Of a stretch of DNA of 64,000 nt, positions 16,185 to 26,106 are shown piece after piece. The DNA is from Clostridium sp. D33t1_170424_F3. Its GTDB lineage: Bacteria > Bacillota > Clostridia > Oscillospirales > Acutalibacteraceae. The DNA is taken from the NCBI RefSeq assembly GCF_015667585.1, contig NZ_JADPEG010000007.1, forward strand, positions 62,001 through 126,000, read 5' to 3'. Within the stretch, counting starts at the first letter, position 1; every line of letters begins with the position of its first letter. Position numbers and translations under genes: made by a program. The notes under the pieces were generated by a model. It did no database searches. It was not told the origin of the DNA and was given only the letters and a program-made list of their open reading frames with translations.

Positions 16185-16895
16185 TTACCCGCCCAAATAT
16201 GCCTTGCGCACCTGTTCATCCTGGCTCAGCGTCTTGGCGTCGCCGGACATCGAGATGCCGCCGGTTTCCAGCACATAGGCGCGATTGGCGATTTCCAGCG
16301 CCTTTTTCGCGTTCTGCTCCACCAGGAGCACCGTTACGCCCGACTTGTTGACGTCCTGGATGATGCTGAAAATCTCATTGACCAGCAAGGGAGATAAGCC
16401 CATGGACGGCTCATCCAACAGCAGCATTTTCGGGCTTCCCATTAACGCACGGCCGATCGCCAGCATCTGCTGTTCGCCGCCGGAGAGCGTACCGGCAATC
16501 TGCTTACGGCGTTCTTTCAAACGCGGCAATCGTTCGAATACTGCCTTATAGTCGGCCTCCACCGCCGCCTTATCCTTGCGGATATACGCACCCATCTCCA
16601 GATTTTCCTGCACAGTCATCTTGGCGAAAATCCGGCGGCCTTCCGGCACCTGCGCCAAACCCAACCGGATAATCTTATGCGGCTCCGTGGTGCGCAGATT
16701 GTTGCCACAGAAGTCGATGGAACCGCTTTTCACCTTCACCAGCCCGCTGATTGCATGCAGCGTAGTGGTCTTACCCGCGCCGTTTGCACCGATCAGCGTA
16801 ACAATCTCCCCTTCGTTGACCTCAAAAGAAATGCTTTTAATCGCATGGATGGAGCCATAATATACCTCTAAATCCTTTACGGACAGCATTGCCAT
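16185..16895 (-). CDS. livF: Branched-chain amino acid ABC transporter ATP-binding protein LivF
   Basis: This 236-residue ATPase pairs with LivG to power branched-chain amino acid import. It shows Walker A GANGAGKT, signature LSGGEQQ and Walker B LLLDEPSMGLSP. I start it at 16895, preceded by GGGAGGGG eight bases upstream and one base past the livG stop; the longer in-frame extension is non-homologous. It is last in livKHMGF. The mobile element begins 15 bp past its stop, so the native operon terminator has probably been displaced and the element's end hairpin may serve instead. Confidence 0.96.
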   Translation of the reverse strand: MAMLSVKDLEVYYGSIHAIKSISFEVNEGEIVTLIGANGAGKTTTLHAISGLVKVKSGSIDFCGNNLRTTEPHKIIRLGLAQVPEGRRIFAKMTVQENLEMGAYIRKDKAAVEADYKAVFERLPRLKERRKQIAGTLSGGEQQMLAIGRALMGSPKMLLLDEPSMGLSPLLVNEIFSIIQDVNKSGVTVLLVEQNAKKALEIANRAYVLETGGISMSGDAKTLSQDEQVRKAYLGG

Positions 16896-16896
16896 A

Positions 16897-17658
16897 TTAT
16901 TCCCCTCCCAGATAGGCCGCAATGACCTTTGGATTGTTGCGGATTTCTTCCGCGCTGCCTTCCGCGATGATCTTGCCATAGTCCAGCACAAAAATATGCT
17001 CGCAGATCCCCATGACAAAGCTCATGTCGTGTTCAATCAGCAAAATAGAAATTTCAAACCGGTCCCGAATAAGCTGGATGGTTTCCATCAGCTCTCTGGT
17101 CTCCGTCGGATTCATGCCTGCGGCCGGTTCATCCAACAGCAGCACCTTTGGATTGGTCGCAAGCGCCCGCGCAATTTCCAGCTTGCGCTGCTGGCCGTAC
17201 GGCAGATTTTTCGCCATATCGTCCGCCTTACCGTCCAGATGGAATACTTTCAGCAAATCGAGCGCCCGCGCCTCCACCTCTTTTTCTTCCCGGCGGTAAG
17301 CCGGCGTACGAAAAATGCCAGAGAGAACAGAATATTTCATCTGGAAGTTCATAGCAATCTTGACGTTATCGATCACGGAAATGTCTTTAAATAACCGGAT
17401 ATTCTGGAAGGTGCGGGAAATACCGTTCTGTGTAATCTGATAGGTCTTTTTGCCGACAATACTTTTCCCCTCCAGCTCAATGGAACCTTCCGTGGGAACA
17501 TAGACGTCGGTCAAAAGGTTGAACATCGTTGTTTTACCGGCGCCGTTCGGCCCGATCAGGCCGACAATCTCCCGCTCACCGATGGAAATCTGCACATCCT
17601 CCAGCGCGCGCAGGCCGCCAAACGCGATTCCTAAATTTTTCGTCTCAAGTACAGCCAC
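16897..17658 (-). CDS. livG: Branched-chain amino acid ABC transporter ATP-binding protein LivG
   Basis: This 253-residue ATPase has Walker A GPNGAGKTT, signature LPYGQQRKLEIARAL (the YGQQ variant is characteristic of LivG), Walker B LLLDEPAAGMNP and the C-terminal AAYLGGE. The start is GTG at 17656-17658 with AAGGAGG eight bases upstream inside the livM end, three bases after the livM stop. Confidence 0.96.
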   Translation of the reverse strand: MAVLETKNLGIAFGGLRALEDVQISIGEREIVGLIGPNGAGKTTMFNLLTDVYVPTEGSIELEGKSIVGKKTYQITQNGISRTFQNIRLFKDISVIDNVKIAMNFQMKYSVLSGIFRTPAYRREEKEVEARALDLLKVFHLDGKADDMAKNLPYGQQRKLEIARALATNPKVLLLDEPAAGMNPTETRELMETIQLIRDRFEISILLIEHDMSFVMGICEHIFVLDYGKIIAEGSAEEIRNNPKVIAAYLGGE

Positions 17659-17661
17659 CTA

Positions 17662-18639
17662 TCACGCCTCCTTTTCCGCATCTGCTTTTTTATGGACCAG
17701 TTTTTTGAAAATTCTCGCAATGGAGAATTCATACTGTCCCAAAAGGCCCGAGGGCTTAAACAGCATCACACAGATCAAAATAATAGAATAGATCAGCATG
17801 CGGTACTCGGAAAATCCACGCAGCGCTTCCGGCAGCAGCGTCAAAACCACCGCCGCAATGACGGAACCGGTGATGGAACCCATGCCGCCCAAAACCACCA
17901 TGATCAGGATTTCAACGGAATAGTTAAAATTAAACTTGCTGGGGTCCAGCACGCCGATATGATGCGCATACAGTCCGCCCGCCACGCCGGCAAAGAACGC
18001 CGCCATGACAAACGCCAGCAGCTTATAATAGGTCGTGTTGATACCCGCCGCCTCCGCCGCGATTTCATCCTCACGAATGGCAATCACCGCACGGCCATGA
18101 CGGGAATGAATGAAGGCAAAAATAATACCGACCGTTAAAATCGCCAGGATAAATACATAAGTAAAGGTCGTCAGCAGAGGAATCCCGGATAAACCCGCCG
18201 CACCGCCTGTAAACGGCACCGCCAAAATCAGTACGCGGATGATTTCGCCAAAGCCCAGCGTCAGGATCGCCAGATAGTCGCCCTTCAGGCGCAGGGCCGG
18301 CACACCGATAATAACGCCAAATACCACAGCCACCAGGCCGCCCACCAACAGGGCGATGGGAAAGCTGATGATCTGCGGTAAACCGGAATACATGGTGAAC
18401 AGCGACGCCGCATAGGCGCCCACGCTCATAAAGCCCGCGTGACCCAGCACCAGCTGTCCCAAAAATCCGGTGGCAAGGTTCAGGCTGACCGCCAGAATGA
18501 CATTGATGCACACCATGGTCAGGATTCCCGAGTAATACGGGTTGATGACATTGGTGGAAATCAGTACGGAAAGAACTACATAAAGGGCCAGCACCAGCAC
18601 CAGAATGATCACGTTGGGTATCCACTTTTTCGTTTTCAT
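17662..18639 (-). CDS. livM: Branched-chain amino acid ABC transporter permease LivM
   Basis: This 325-residue permease has about ten membrane segments and the conserved LSLNLATGFLGQLVLGHAGF-like and GVPALRLKGDYLAILTLGFG blocks of LivM, the latter coupling to the ATPases. The start at 18639 (MKTKKW) follows a GGGGGCGG stretch and restores the usual N-terminus; a longer frame adds an arginine-rich non-homologous stretch that overlaps livH. It ends with the KPSGLLGQYEFS motif typical of the family and a charged tail. Confidence 0.95.
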   Translation of the reverse strand: MKTKKWIPNVIILVLVLALYVVLSVLISTNVINPYYSGILTMVCINVILAVSLNLATGFLGQLVLGHAGFMSVGAYAASLFTMYSGLPQIISFPIALLVGGLVAVVFGVIIGVPALRLKGDYLAILTLGFGEIIRVLILAVPFTGGAAGLSGIPLLTTFTYVFILAILTVGIIFAFIHSRHGRAVIAIREDEIAAEAAGINTTYYKLLAFVMAAFFAGVAGGLYAHHIGVLDPSKFNFNYSVEILIMVVLGGMGSITGSVIAAVVLTLLPEALRGFSEYRMLIYSIILICVMLFKPSGLLGQYEFSIARIFKKLVHKKADAEKEA

Positions 18640-18652
18640 GACGCCGCCCCCT

Positions 18653-19534
18653 TTATACCTTTTCTCTCGTGTTCTTGCCAAACAAGCCCGCGGGCTTAAC
18701 CAACAGAACAAGAATCAGGATGCCGAATACAATTGCATCCGTGATCTGCGAACCGCCTGCCGCCGTGGTCAGGCTCTCCGCCACACCCAGGATATACCCG
18801 CCGAGCATCGCGCCCGGAATACTGCCGATGCCGCCCAGCACCGCCGCAACAAAAGCCTTCAGGCCCAACATACCGCCCATGTACGGGGTAATCTGGTGGA
18901 AGGTATTGCAATACAGCACCGCACCGACAGCCGCCAGCGCAGAGCCGACGCCAAACGTAAATGCAATGGTGGAATTCGTACTGATTCCCATCAGCTTGGC
19001 CGCGCCCGCGTCCTCACTGGTCGCGCGCATCGCCTTACCAATCTTCGTCTTATTTACCAACAGCTGCAGCGCAATCATCATCACAACGGACGTGCCAATA
19101 TTCAGCAGCGTGTTGGAGCTGACCTGCAGCGCTCCGAGCTCCAGCATGCCGTTGGGAAACATCGCCGGCATGGATTTTGCACTGGAAGAAAACAGAAGCT
19201 GCGACAAATTTTGCAGAAAAATACTGACGCCGATCGCCGTGATCAACAGGGAAATGCGCGGCGCGCCTTTTTTCAAAAGCCGGCTGTAGGCCAGCTTTTC
19301 AATCAAAACACCCGCAATACCGCAGAACAGGATGGAAATCAGAACCGCCGCCCAAAGCGGCACGCCCGCCGTCACCAAACCGACATATGTCACATATGCG
19401 CCAACCATGATGATATCGCCATGTGCAAAGTTGATCAACTGCACAATACCGTAAACCATACTGTAACCCAGCGCTACAAGGGCGTAAATGCTGCCGATGC
19501 CCAAGCCGTTGAGTACCTGCGTCAAAATATCCAT
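18653..19534 (-). CDS. livH: Branched-chain amino acid ABC transporter permease LivH
   Basis: This 293-residue permease, partner of LivM, shows the N-terminal GSIYALVALGYSMVYGI and NFAHGD signature, the RATSEDAGAAKLMGI coupling region and C-terminal VKPAGLFGK. Eight or so membrane segments are evident. GGGAGG lies seven bases upstream. It follows livK after a 90-bp gap that contains a non-terminating hairpin. Confidence 0.96.
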   Translation of the reverse strand: MDILTQVLNGLGIGSIYALVALGYSMVYGIVQLINFAHGDIIMVGAYVTYVGLVTAGVPLWAAVLISILFCGIAGVLIEKLAYSRLLKKGAPRISLLITAIGVSIFLQNLSQLLFSSSAKSMPAMFPNGMLELGALQVSSNTLLNIGTSVVMMIALQLLVNKTKIGKAMRATSEDAGAAKLMGISTNSTIAFTFGVGSALAAVGAVLYCNTFHQITPYMGGMLGLKAFVAAVLGGIGSIPGAMLGGYILGVAESLTTAAGGSQITDAIVFGILILVLLVKPAGLFGKNTREKV

Positions 19535-19561
19535 GACCGCCCCTCCCTCAGTCTAATAACC

Positions 19562-19595
19562 GGAAAAGAGGGTGACCTGCATCGCCCTCTTTTCC
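19562..19595 (-). promoter_or_regulatory. Intercistronic stem-loop between livK and livH
   Basis: GGAAAAGAGGG (19562-19572) pairs with CCCTCTTTTCC (19585-19595). No U run follows on the minus strand, so it is more likely an mRNA-stabilising or partial attenuation stem that keeps binding-protein output above permease output. Confidence 0.65.
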
Positions 19596-19624
19596 AATTA
19601 TACATTCTGTTTTATAAAGCTAAC

Positions 19625-20791
19625 TTATTTCTCATAGTATTCAACAAATTGATATGCGCCATCCTGAATCTGTGTAATTGCGGCACTCTTGATCGGGTTG
19701 CGATTTTCGTCGAACACCATGTGACCAGTGAGGCCGGTGAAATCGATCTCCGCCAACGCCTTTGTAACTGCCGCGGAATCGGTGGAACCTGCGTTGGTAA
19801 TGGCTTGCGCCAGCATCATCATCGCGTCATAGCCCAGAACGGCAAATTGGCTTGCTTCGTTTCCATAAAGTTCTTTATACTTCTTCAGGAATTCCTGCAT
19901 CTTGGGATCGTCGCTCTGCGCGGAATACTGACTGCAGAAATACGCGCCGTTAACCGCATCCATATTGCTCGCGTCCACCTGACCGGTAACGCCGTCCCAA
20001 CCGTCCGCACCAAGGAACTGCGCGGTGATCCCCAACTCTTTTGCCTGCACGGCGATCAGCGCAACATCCTGATAATAGACCGGAAGAAAAATGACGTCGG
20101 GGTTTTTGCTCTTGATATTGGTCAGCTGTGCTTTGAAGTCCACTGTACCTTTGCTGTAACCCTCTACCTGCACAACCTCCAGGCCCAAATCCTTTGCGGA
20201 GGCCTCAAAAGATTCATATAAACCCTTGGAATAGTCGTCGGAAATATCATAGATGACAGCCGCCGTCTTTTTACCCAGCTTCTTCGCCGCATAAGACGCC
20301 ATCAATTCGCCCTGGAACGGATCGATAAAGCAGGCGCGGAAAATATTTTCTCCGGTTGCGGTAATGTTTTCCGCTGTGCCGGAAGCAGTAATCATGGGGA
20401 TTTTGTCTTTGACTGCCTGCTGTGCGACCGCCAATGTCGGCTTGGAAGTAACGTCGCCAATGATTGCCACCACTTTATCGCTCTGCACCAACTTATTGTA
20501 GGCGTTCACCGCTTCCGTAGCATCGCCTTTTTCGTCATAAACAATGTAATTAATATCTCTGCCAAGTATGCCGCCATTTGAATTGAGCTCATGAATCGCC
20601 ATCTGCACGCCGTTATCCACGGCAATACCATAAACGGAAACATCGCCTGTCAGGGGCGCCAACCCGCCGATTTTGATATCGCCGTCATCGGAACCGCCGT
20701 TGCCTGCTCCTCCCTGATCGCCGCCGCAGCCCGTCACCGCGGTCAACATCATTGCCGCTGCCAAAAACATTGCCAGTAAACGCTTTTTCAT
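19625..20791 (-). CDS. livK: Branched-chain amino acid substrate-binding lipoprotein LivK
   Basis: This 388-residue lipoprotein (lipobox AVTGC, Cys about 22, followed by a Gly/Asp linker) is the extracellular binding protein of the Liv importer. The family start IKIGGLAPLTGDVSVYG and type I periplasmic-binding features (VAIIGDVTSKPT, PMITASGTAENIT, NIFRACF) are visible. GGAGG lies seven bases before the ATG. It is first in the operon, behind a TTGCAA-17-TATAAT promoter with a leader of about 200 nt. Confidence 0.95.
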   Translation of the reverse strand: MKKRLLAMFLAAAMMLTAVTGCGGDQGGAGNGGSDDGDIKIGGLAPLTGDVSVYGIAVDNGVQMAIHELNSNGGILGRDINYIVYDEKGDATEAVNAYNKLVQSDKVVAIIGDVTSKPTLAVAQQAVKDKIPMITASGTAENITATGENIFRACFIDPFQGELMASYAAKKLGKKTAAVIYDISDDYSKGLYESFEASAKDLGLEVVQVEGYSKGTVDFKAQLTNIKSKNPDVIFLPVYYQDVALIAVQAKELGITAQFLGADGWDGVTGQVDASNMDAVNGAYFCSQYSAQSDDPKMQEFLKKYKELYGNEASQFAVLGYDAMMMLAQAITNAGSTDSAAVTKALAEIDFTGLTGHMVFDENRNPIKSAAITQIQDGAYQFVEYYEK

Positions 20792-21210
20792 GTTCTTACC
20801 TCCAAAATTTATTTTGGATCAAACCGTCCGCGGACCACCCGCATCATATAAAAACAGCCGTATGTCCCGCATGTCCGCTGACAGGCGCGTCACAATTTGC
20901 AGATTTCTGTAAATTGTCAATTACCAGCGGCACATTTATGTCCACACGGCATCCGTTCGATCCATTGGAATCCTTATTATTAAAAATTATACTACGCGCC
21001 TACTCAATTTGCAATATGAAAATCGGAATGATGCGCCGATTCCCGACAGAATCAGCGCACTGCCGCGCTCGCCGCACTGTTAAACATTGGCCCATACAAA
21101 ATCTTGCATAGGAAGCCTATTTTCCCTTCACTTCTTTTGAGCTTGCAGCACGTTACTCTGTTAAAATAGAAATATACCTGTAGAACCGCTTTTTACAGGT
21201 ATACAGCAAA
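20792..21210 (-). other. livK leader and promoter region
   Basis: Between livK and the opp terminator there are about 420 bp without a gene. The promoter at 20996-21024 implies a leader of about 200 nt, which contains no riboswitch or T-box that I recognise. Confidence 0.5.
20996..21024 (-). promoter_or_regulatory. Promoter of livKHMGF
   Basis: On the minus strand TTGCAA (21019-21024), exactly 17 bp, then perfect TATAAT (20996-21001). Confidence 0.7.
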
Positions 21211-21238
21211 AAGGCGCCCCGCATATGCAGGGCGCCTT
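21208..21238 (-). terminator. Terminator of the opp operon
   Basis: AAGGCGCCC/GGGCGCCTT with a GCATATGC-containing loop is followed on the minus strand by TTTTTGC, 24 bp past the oppA stop. Confidence 0.88.
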
Positions 21239-21261
21239 GATGTTGATGAAACCTGTTAAAA

Positions 21262-22923
21262 TTATGCCTTTGTGCAATACATGAAGAACTTGTAGCCGAG
21301 CGGAGAATCCCAATAGCCGTTAATGGTATCTCTCTTCAGGAACGTATCAGCATAGTAGAAGATCGGAGCGCCGGGCATATTTTCCGCCCAAACGTCTTCC
21401 GCTTCATGGAGCAGTGCAAAGCGCTTATCTGCATCCGGTTCCGCCTTCGCCTGATCAATCAGCTTATCAAAGTCAGCATTTTTCCAATGGCAGTCGTTGT
21501 TGCCGTTGTCGCTCTTGAAGATTTCCAGGAAGGTAAGCGGATCATCGTAGTCTGCAATCCAGCCGTCACGGGCAACTTCAAACGTACCTGCCGGGCGGGT
21601 TGCCAGGAATACGTTCCACTCCTGCTGTGCAATCTTGCACTCGATGCCGAGATTTTCTTTCCACATGTTCTGCAGTGCCTCTGCAATGCCGAGGTGCAGG
21701 GTCGCGGTATTGGTGGTGTACTCAAAGGTCGGGAAGCCTTTGCCGTCCGGATAGCCGGCGTCGGCAAGCAGCTGCTTCGCTTCCGCGACATTCTTCTCAT
21801 AATCTTCCGGTTTGATGGAATAGTAGTCGCCGCCGTTCTCACGGAAGCTCTTATCGTTTTCAGAAACCTTTGCTGCAACGATTGCGGAAGCCGGGAGCTC
21901 GCCCTGCTTGGAGACGGTTTCAACGATGTAGTTGCGGTCGATCGCCAGGGACAGCGCTTTTCTGACTCTCGGATCGTCAAACGGCTTCTTCTCCGTCTGG
22001 AATGCCAGATAATAGGTGCCGATCTCGTTGATGGTGCCGAACTCCGGACGCTGCTTCAGCGCGTCGATCTCGTCGATCGGAAGCTGGAATACATAGTCGA
22101 GTTCGCCGTTGTCATACGCAGCCATCTTCGCATTGTCATCCTCCAGGAGGACAAAGTTGATCGCGCTGTTGGTAACCTTGTCAGCGTCGTAGTAGTAGGG
22201 GTTCTTCACATAGGTGATGCTTTCCTTGTGCTTCCACTCTTTGAGCATCATCGGGCCGTTGCCGATGAAGGTAGCAGCGTCCTGTGTCCAACCGTCGTTG
22301 CCTTCTACAACATCCTTGCGAACCGGATAATAAATCGGGAATGCAAGAAGCTTATCAAAGTAGGGGCAGGGAGCTGCCAGCTTGATCTGCATGTTTCTGT
22401 CGTCAACCTTGGTGACGCCCAGGGTGGACGGATCCGCTTTGCCCTGATAGACGTCCGCGCCGCCTTCGATCACATCGAAGAGGTTTGCATAGTCGGAAGC
22501 GGTCTCCGGGGAAGCCGCACGCTGCCAGGAGAAGATAAAGTCGTCAACCGTGACGTCTTTGCCGTCGGACCATTTGATGTCGTCGCGCAGGGTGATGTCC
22601 CAGGTAAGGCCGTCTTCGCTGACTTCCACTTTTTCCGCCTGGCCAGGAACCGCTTCGTTCTCGCTGTTAAACTTGTAGATACCCTCAAATGCATGGATCG
22701 CATAGCAGGCGCCGTCCACAGACTTATTCAGTGCCGGATCAAGCGTCTCGGGCTCCGGACCGATGCAGGCGTTGATGTCTGCAGCCTCAACCGGCTGGCC
22801 GCCGTCTGTGCTGGCATCCGGGTTCTTACTTCCGGCTTCCTCGCCGGTGGGAGCTCCGCCGCAGCCGACGAAGGTGGTAGCAAGCATGGCCACTGCCAAG
22901 ATGGTTGCAAGTATCTTCTTCAT
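21262..22923 (-). CDS. oppA: Oligopeptide-binding lipoprotein OppA
   Basis: This 553-residue family 5 solute-binding lipoprotein (signal MKKILATILAVAMLATTF, lipobox FVGC) captures oligopeptides for the adjacent Opp transporter. The family motif EPETLDPALNKSVDG near residue 55 and the downstream EDGLTWDITLRDDIKWSDGK region are intact. I start at 22923, where GGAGGG is seven bases upstream; the in-frame ATG five codons earlier overlaps that site. It is last in oppBCDFA, separated from oppF by about 110 bp with a hairpin that may protect the oppA message. Confidence 0.95.
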   Translation of the reverse strand: MKKILATILAVAMLATTFVGCGGAPTGEEAGSKNPDASTDGGQPVEAADINACIGPEPETLDPALNKSVDGACYAIHAFEGIYKFNSENEAVPGQAEKVEVSEDGLTWDITLRDDIKWSDGKDVTVDDFIFSWQRAASPETASDYANLFDVIEGGADVYQGKADPSTLGVTKVDDRNMQIKLAAPCPYFDKLLAFPIYYPVRKDVVEGNDGWTQDAATFIGNGPMMLKEWKHKESITYVKNPYYYDADKVTNSAINFVLLEDDNAKMAAYDNGELDYVFQLPIDEIDALKQRPEFGTINEIGTYYLAFQTEKKPFDDPRVRKALSLAIDRNYIVETVSKQGELPASAIVAAKVSENDKSFRENGGDYYSIKPEDYEKNVAEAKQLLADAGYPDGKGFPTFEYTTNTATLHLGIAEALQNMWKENLGIECKIAQQEWNVFLATRPAGTFEVARDGWIADYDDPLTFLEIFKSDNGNNDCHWKNADFDKLIDQAKAEPDADKRFALLHEAEDVWAENMPGAPIFYYADTFLKRDTINGYWDSPLGYKFFMYCTKA

Positions 22924-23003
22924 TAAGTATCCCTCCATTTTAATTTTGGATAGTTCTATTTTAATCCACTGAAGCGCAGATTAAAACCCTAAGAAGCACA
23001 GGA

Positions 23004-23028
23004 ATTTTACCAAAAAACAAGGTAAAAT
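23004..23028 (-). promoter_or_regulatory. Processing/stability hairpin between oppF and oppA
   Basis: ATTTTACC (23004-23011) and GGTAAAAT (23021-23028) form an 8-bp stem immediately after oppF without a following U run. Confidence 0.45.
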
Positions 23029-23031
23029 TTG

Positions 23032-24000
23032 TCATACCTGTCCAATTCGGTGACACGCTGCATAATGTCCGCCGCCATAATCCTTAAACTCCGGCACTTC
23101 CATCGCACATTGCTCTGTTGCATAGGGGCAACGGGTGCGGAAGCGGCAGCCGGACGGCGGATTGACCGGGCTGGGTACGTCGCCCTCCAGAACAATACGC
23201 TTTTTCTCGCGGCTGACCTTCGGGTCCGGAATCGGGATTGCAGAAAGCAGGGATCGCGTATAAGGATGCAAGGGGTTCTTGTACAGCTCCGCGCTTTCCG
23301 CCAACTCAACCAGTTTTCCAAGGTACATCACGCCGATGCGGTTACTGATGTGCTTGACAATAGCCAGGTCATGCGCAATAAACAGGTAGGTCAGTCCCAG
23401 TTCCTGCTGCAGGTCTTCAAACATGTTGACCACCTGCGCCTGAATGGAAACGTCCAACGCGGAAATCGGCTCGTCACAGACAATGAACTCCGGATTGACC
23501 GCAAGCGCGCGCGCAATGCCGATTCTCTGCCGCTGGCCGCCGGAGAATTCATGGGGATAGCGGTTTGCATGCTCGGAGTTCAGGCCTACACGCTCCAGAA
23601 GGGACATGATCATGTCGTGGCGTTCTTTCTTGCTGCCCGCAAGCTTGTGAATGTCGATCGGTTCACCGACAATATCGCCGACGGTCATACGGGCGTCCAA
23701 CGACGCATAGGGGTCCTGGAAGACGATCTGCATCTTTTTGCGGTACGGTGCAAAATTAACGTGCGTGATATCCTCGCCGCGGTAGATAATTTTGCCGTCC
23801 GTCGGTTCATAGAGGCGCAGAATGGTACGTCCTGTCGTAGTCTTTCCGCAGCCGGACTCCCCAACCAGGCCAAAGGTCTCTCCTTCGTCAATATGGAAAT
23901 TAACGTCGTCTACAGCCTGTACAAAGGTCTTCTGAAACATTTTTCCCTTGACCGGGAAGTATTGTTGGAGGTGCTGCACTTCCAAAAGTTTTTCAGGCAT
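23032..24000 (-). CDS. oppF: Oligopeptide ABC transporter ATP-binding protein OppF
   Basis: This 322-residue ATPase has Walker [10 protein letters not shown], signature [15 protein letters not shown], Walker [13 protein letters not shown] and the C-terminal [14 protein letters not shown] cysteine motif of the Opp/Dpp family. I place the start at 24000 (MPEKLLEV), eight bases inside the oppD end, with GGAGGG seven bases upstream; eleven additional in-frame codons upstream are not conserved. Confidence 0.95.
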   Translation of the reverse strand: MPEKLLEVQHLQQYFPVKGKMFQKTFVQAVDDVNFHIDEGETFGLVGESGCGKTTTGRTILRLYEPTDGKIIYRGEDITHVNFAPYRKKMQIVFQDPYASLDARMTVGDIVGEPIDIHKLAGSKKERHDMIMSLLERVGLNSEHANRYPHEFSGGQRQRIGIARALAVNPEFIVCDEPISALDVSIQAQVVNMFEDLQQELGLTYLFIAHDLAIVKHISNRIGVMYLGKLVELAESAELYKNPLHPYTRSLLSAIPIPDPKVSREKKRIVLEGDVPSPVNPPSGCRFRTRCPYATEQCAMEVPEFKDYGGGHYAACHRIGQV

Positions 24001-25012
24001 CGTGCTTCCCTCCTTGCGTCTTCTCAAACTCATCCTTCTGAATCAACCAGCATGCGCTGACATGGCCCTCGGAAACCTCCGTATACGGCGGCATTTCGCG
24101 CAGGCAAATCTTCATGCACTTGTCACAGCGGGAGGCAAACGGACAGCCCGCCGGCAGATTCAACAGGTCGACCGGGGTTCCCTCAATCGGAATCAAACGC
24201 TCATGCGTGTCTTCGTTAATCTTCGGGATCGATTTCAGCAAACCGACGGTATACTGGTGTTTCGGGTTATAGAAAATATCGTCCGTTTTACCGATTTCCA
24301 CAATTTTGCCCGCATACATGACTGCGATGCGGTCGCACACATCCGATACGACGCCCAGATCATGGGTGATGATGATAATGGACATGTTGATTTTCTTTTT
24401 GAGCTCCACCATCAGCTCCAGAATCTGTGCCTGGATCGTTACGTCTAACGCGGTGGTTGGTTCGTCTGCGATCAAAAGTTTCGGCTCGCAGGCCAACGCC
24501 ATGGCAATCATGACTCTCTGCCGCATGCCGCCGGAAAACTCATGGGGATATTGCTTCATTCGCTTTTCCGGTTCGTTCATGCCAACCAGGCCCAGCAACT
24601 CGATCGCGCGTTCCTCGCATTGCTTTTTTGTCTTATCGGTATGCAGGCGGAGCATCTCCGTCAGCTGGTTGCCAATGGTATAAACCGGATTCAAAGAGGT
24701 CATCGGGTCCTGGAAGATAATGCTGACTTCACTGCCGCGCATCTTACGGAATTCCTTCTCCGTCATCTTCTCGACCTCGTGGCCGTTAAAATTGATACTT
24801 CCGCCTACAATTTTACCGGGATCGGCAATAATTCCCATCAGGGAATAGGCGGACACGCTTTTGCCGCTTCCGGATTCTCCAACAATTCCAAGCACCTCGC
24901 CGTGCTCCATGGTATACGTCACGCTAGTGACCGCTTTTACCTCGCCGGCTGGTGTAAAAAAGGAAACATGGAGATCTTTTATATCGAGCAATACATCAGA
25001 ATTTGTATTCAT
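23993..25012 (-). CDS. oppD: Oligopeptide ABC transporter ATP-binding protein OppD
   Basis: This 339-residue ATPase has Walker A GESGSGKS, signature [15 protein letters not shown], Walker [13 protein letters not shown] and a C-terminal [13 protein letters not shown] motif. AGGAG lies nine bases before the ATG. It overlaps oppF by 8 bp and follows oppC by 15 bp. Confidence 0.96.
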   Translation of the reverse strand: MNTNSDVLLDIKDLHVSFFTPAGEVKAVTSVTYTMEHGEVLGIVGESGSGKSVSAYSLMGIIADPGKIVGGSINFNGHEVEKMTEKEFRKMRGSEVSIIFQDPMTSLNPVYTIGNQLTEMLRLHTDKTKKQCEERAIELLGLVGMNEPEKRMKQYPHEFSGGMRQRVMIAMALACEPKLLIADEPTTALDVTIQAQILELMVELKKKINMSIIIITHDLGVVSDVCDRIAVMYAGKIVEIGKTDDIFYNPKHQYTVGLLKSIPKINEDTHERLIPIEGTPVDLLNLPAGCPFASRCDKCMKICLREMPPYTEVSEGHVSACWLIQKDEFEKTQGGKHDA

Positions 25013-25027
25013 GTTAAAAATCTCCTA

Positions 25028-26086
25028 TTATTTCTTCATCTTCGGGTCAAACGCATCCCGCAGGCCGTCACCAAACAGATTAAACGCCAGAATGATGATG
25101 CTGATGGCGACTGCCGGGACGAACAGGCGATACGGATAGGAAGCGATACTGTTGATCGCGTCCGCCGCCAGTGAACCAAGGCTCGCCATGGGAGCAGCGA
25201 CACCGAGTCCCAAGAAGCTCAGAAAGGCTTCCGTAAATATGGCAGAAGGAATTTGCAGCGTCGTGGTGACGATCAAAGTACCGATGCAGTTCGGCAGAAG
25301 ATGCTTGCGGATAATCCTGCCGTTGCTGGCGCCCAGCGCCCGCGCCGCCGTGACAAATTCCTGTTCTTTCAAAGTCATGATCTGGCCGCGCACAATACGG
25401 GCCATGCTTACCCAGTAAAGCAAACTGAAGGTAATAAAGATACTGATTAATCCGACGCCCACACGGTTCAATCCGTCAAAGATTGAACTGCTGTCAAACA
25501 GCGCCTGCAAGGGCGCCTTTAACGTAACCTGTAATAGAATGATAATCAAAATATCGGGGACCGAATAGATGATATCCACGATACGCATCATAATCAAGTC
25601 CACTTTGCCGCCAAAATAACCGGCGACAGAACCATAGATGGAACCGATCAGCAAGACCAGCGCACTGGCCACCAGGCCAACCAGAAGCGAAACGCGCGCA
25701 CCGGTGAGCACACGGATTCCCAAATCACGGCCCAGCTTATCCGTTCCAAAGATATGCGGGAATACATCCTCGCCCGCGTCGATCCTGGCCTGTTCCGCCT
25801 GCGAATACTGCATCGGCCACAGGTTTTCACTTCCGCGGACCATCTGGTCATAGTCATAGGGATAAAAATTCGGCACAATGAACGCGAGAATCATAACCAA
25901 AATAATGACAACAAAGGCAACCATCGCCACCTTATTTTTAGAAAAACGTTTGAGCGCATCCTTCCAGAACGTGGTGCTCTCCCGCATAATGTCCAGCTGC
26001 TGCTTCTCATCTTCGCTTGCGGGGAGAAAATCGTCCGCGTCCAGATGAAAGCTCAACGGGTTCTTCTTCAGCTTCATGTCTTCCAT
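25028..26086 (-). CDS. oppC: Oligopeptide ABC transporter permease OppC
   Basis: This 352-residue permease has a charged cytoplasmic N-terminus (about 55 residues), six membrane segments and the ABC-coupling EFVTAARALGASNGRIIRKH motif. The family signature HIFGTDKLGRDLGIRVLTGA is at about residues 112-131. The N-terminal tail is longer than in many homologues. AAGGGAGAG precedes the ATG. Confidence 0.95.
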   Translation of the reverse strand: MEDMKLKKNPLSFHLDADDFLPASEDEKQQLDIMRESTTFWKDALKRFSKNKVAMVAFVVIILVMILAFIVPNFYPYDYDQMVRGSENLWPMQYSQAEQARIDAGEDVFPHIFGTDKLGRDLGIRVLTGARVSLLVGLVASALVLLIGSIYGSVAGYFGGKVDLIMMRIVDIIYSVPDILIIILLQVTLKAPLQALFDSSSIFDGLNRVGVGLISIFITFSLLYWVSMARIVRGQIMTLKEQEFVTAARALGASNGRIIRKHLLPNCIGTLIVTTTLQIPSAIFTEAFLSFLGLGVAAPMASLGSLAADAINSIASYPYRLFVPAVAISIIILAFNLFGDGLRDAFDPKMKK

Positions 26087-26106
26087 AAAAAACGTTCTCT
26101 CCCTTC

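Noticed and set aside
18605-20221. A 538-codon open frame antisense to livH/livK
   Set aside because: Shadow frame rich in Arg, Gln and His with no domain; the minus-strand liv genes are unambiguous.
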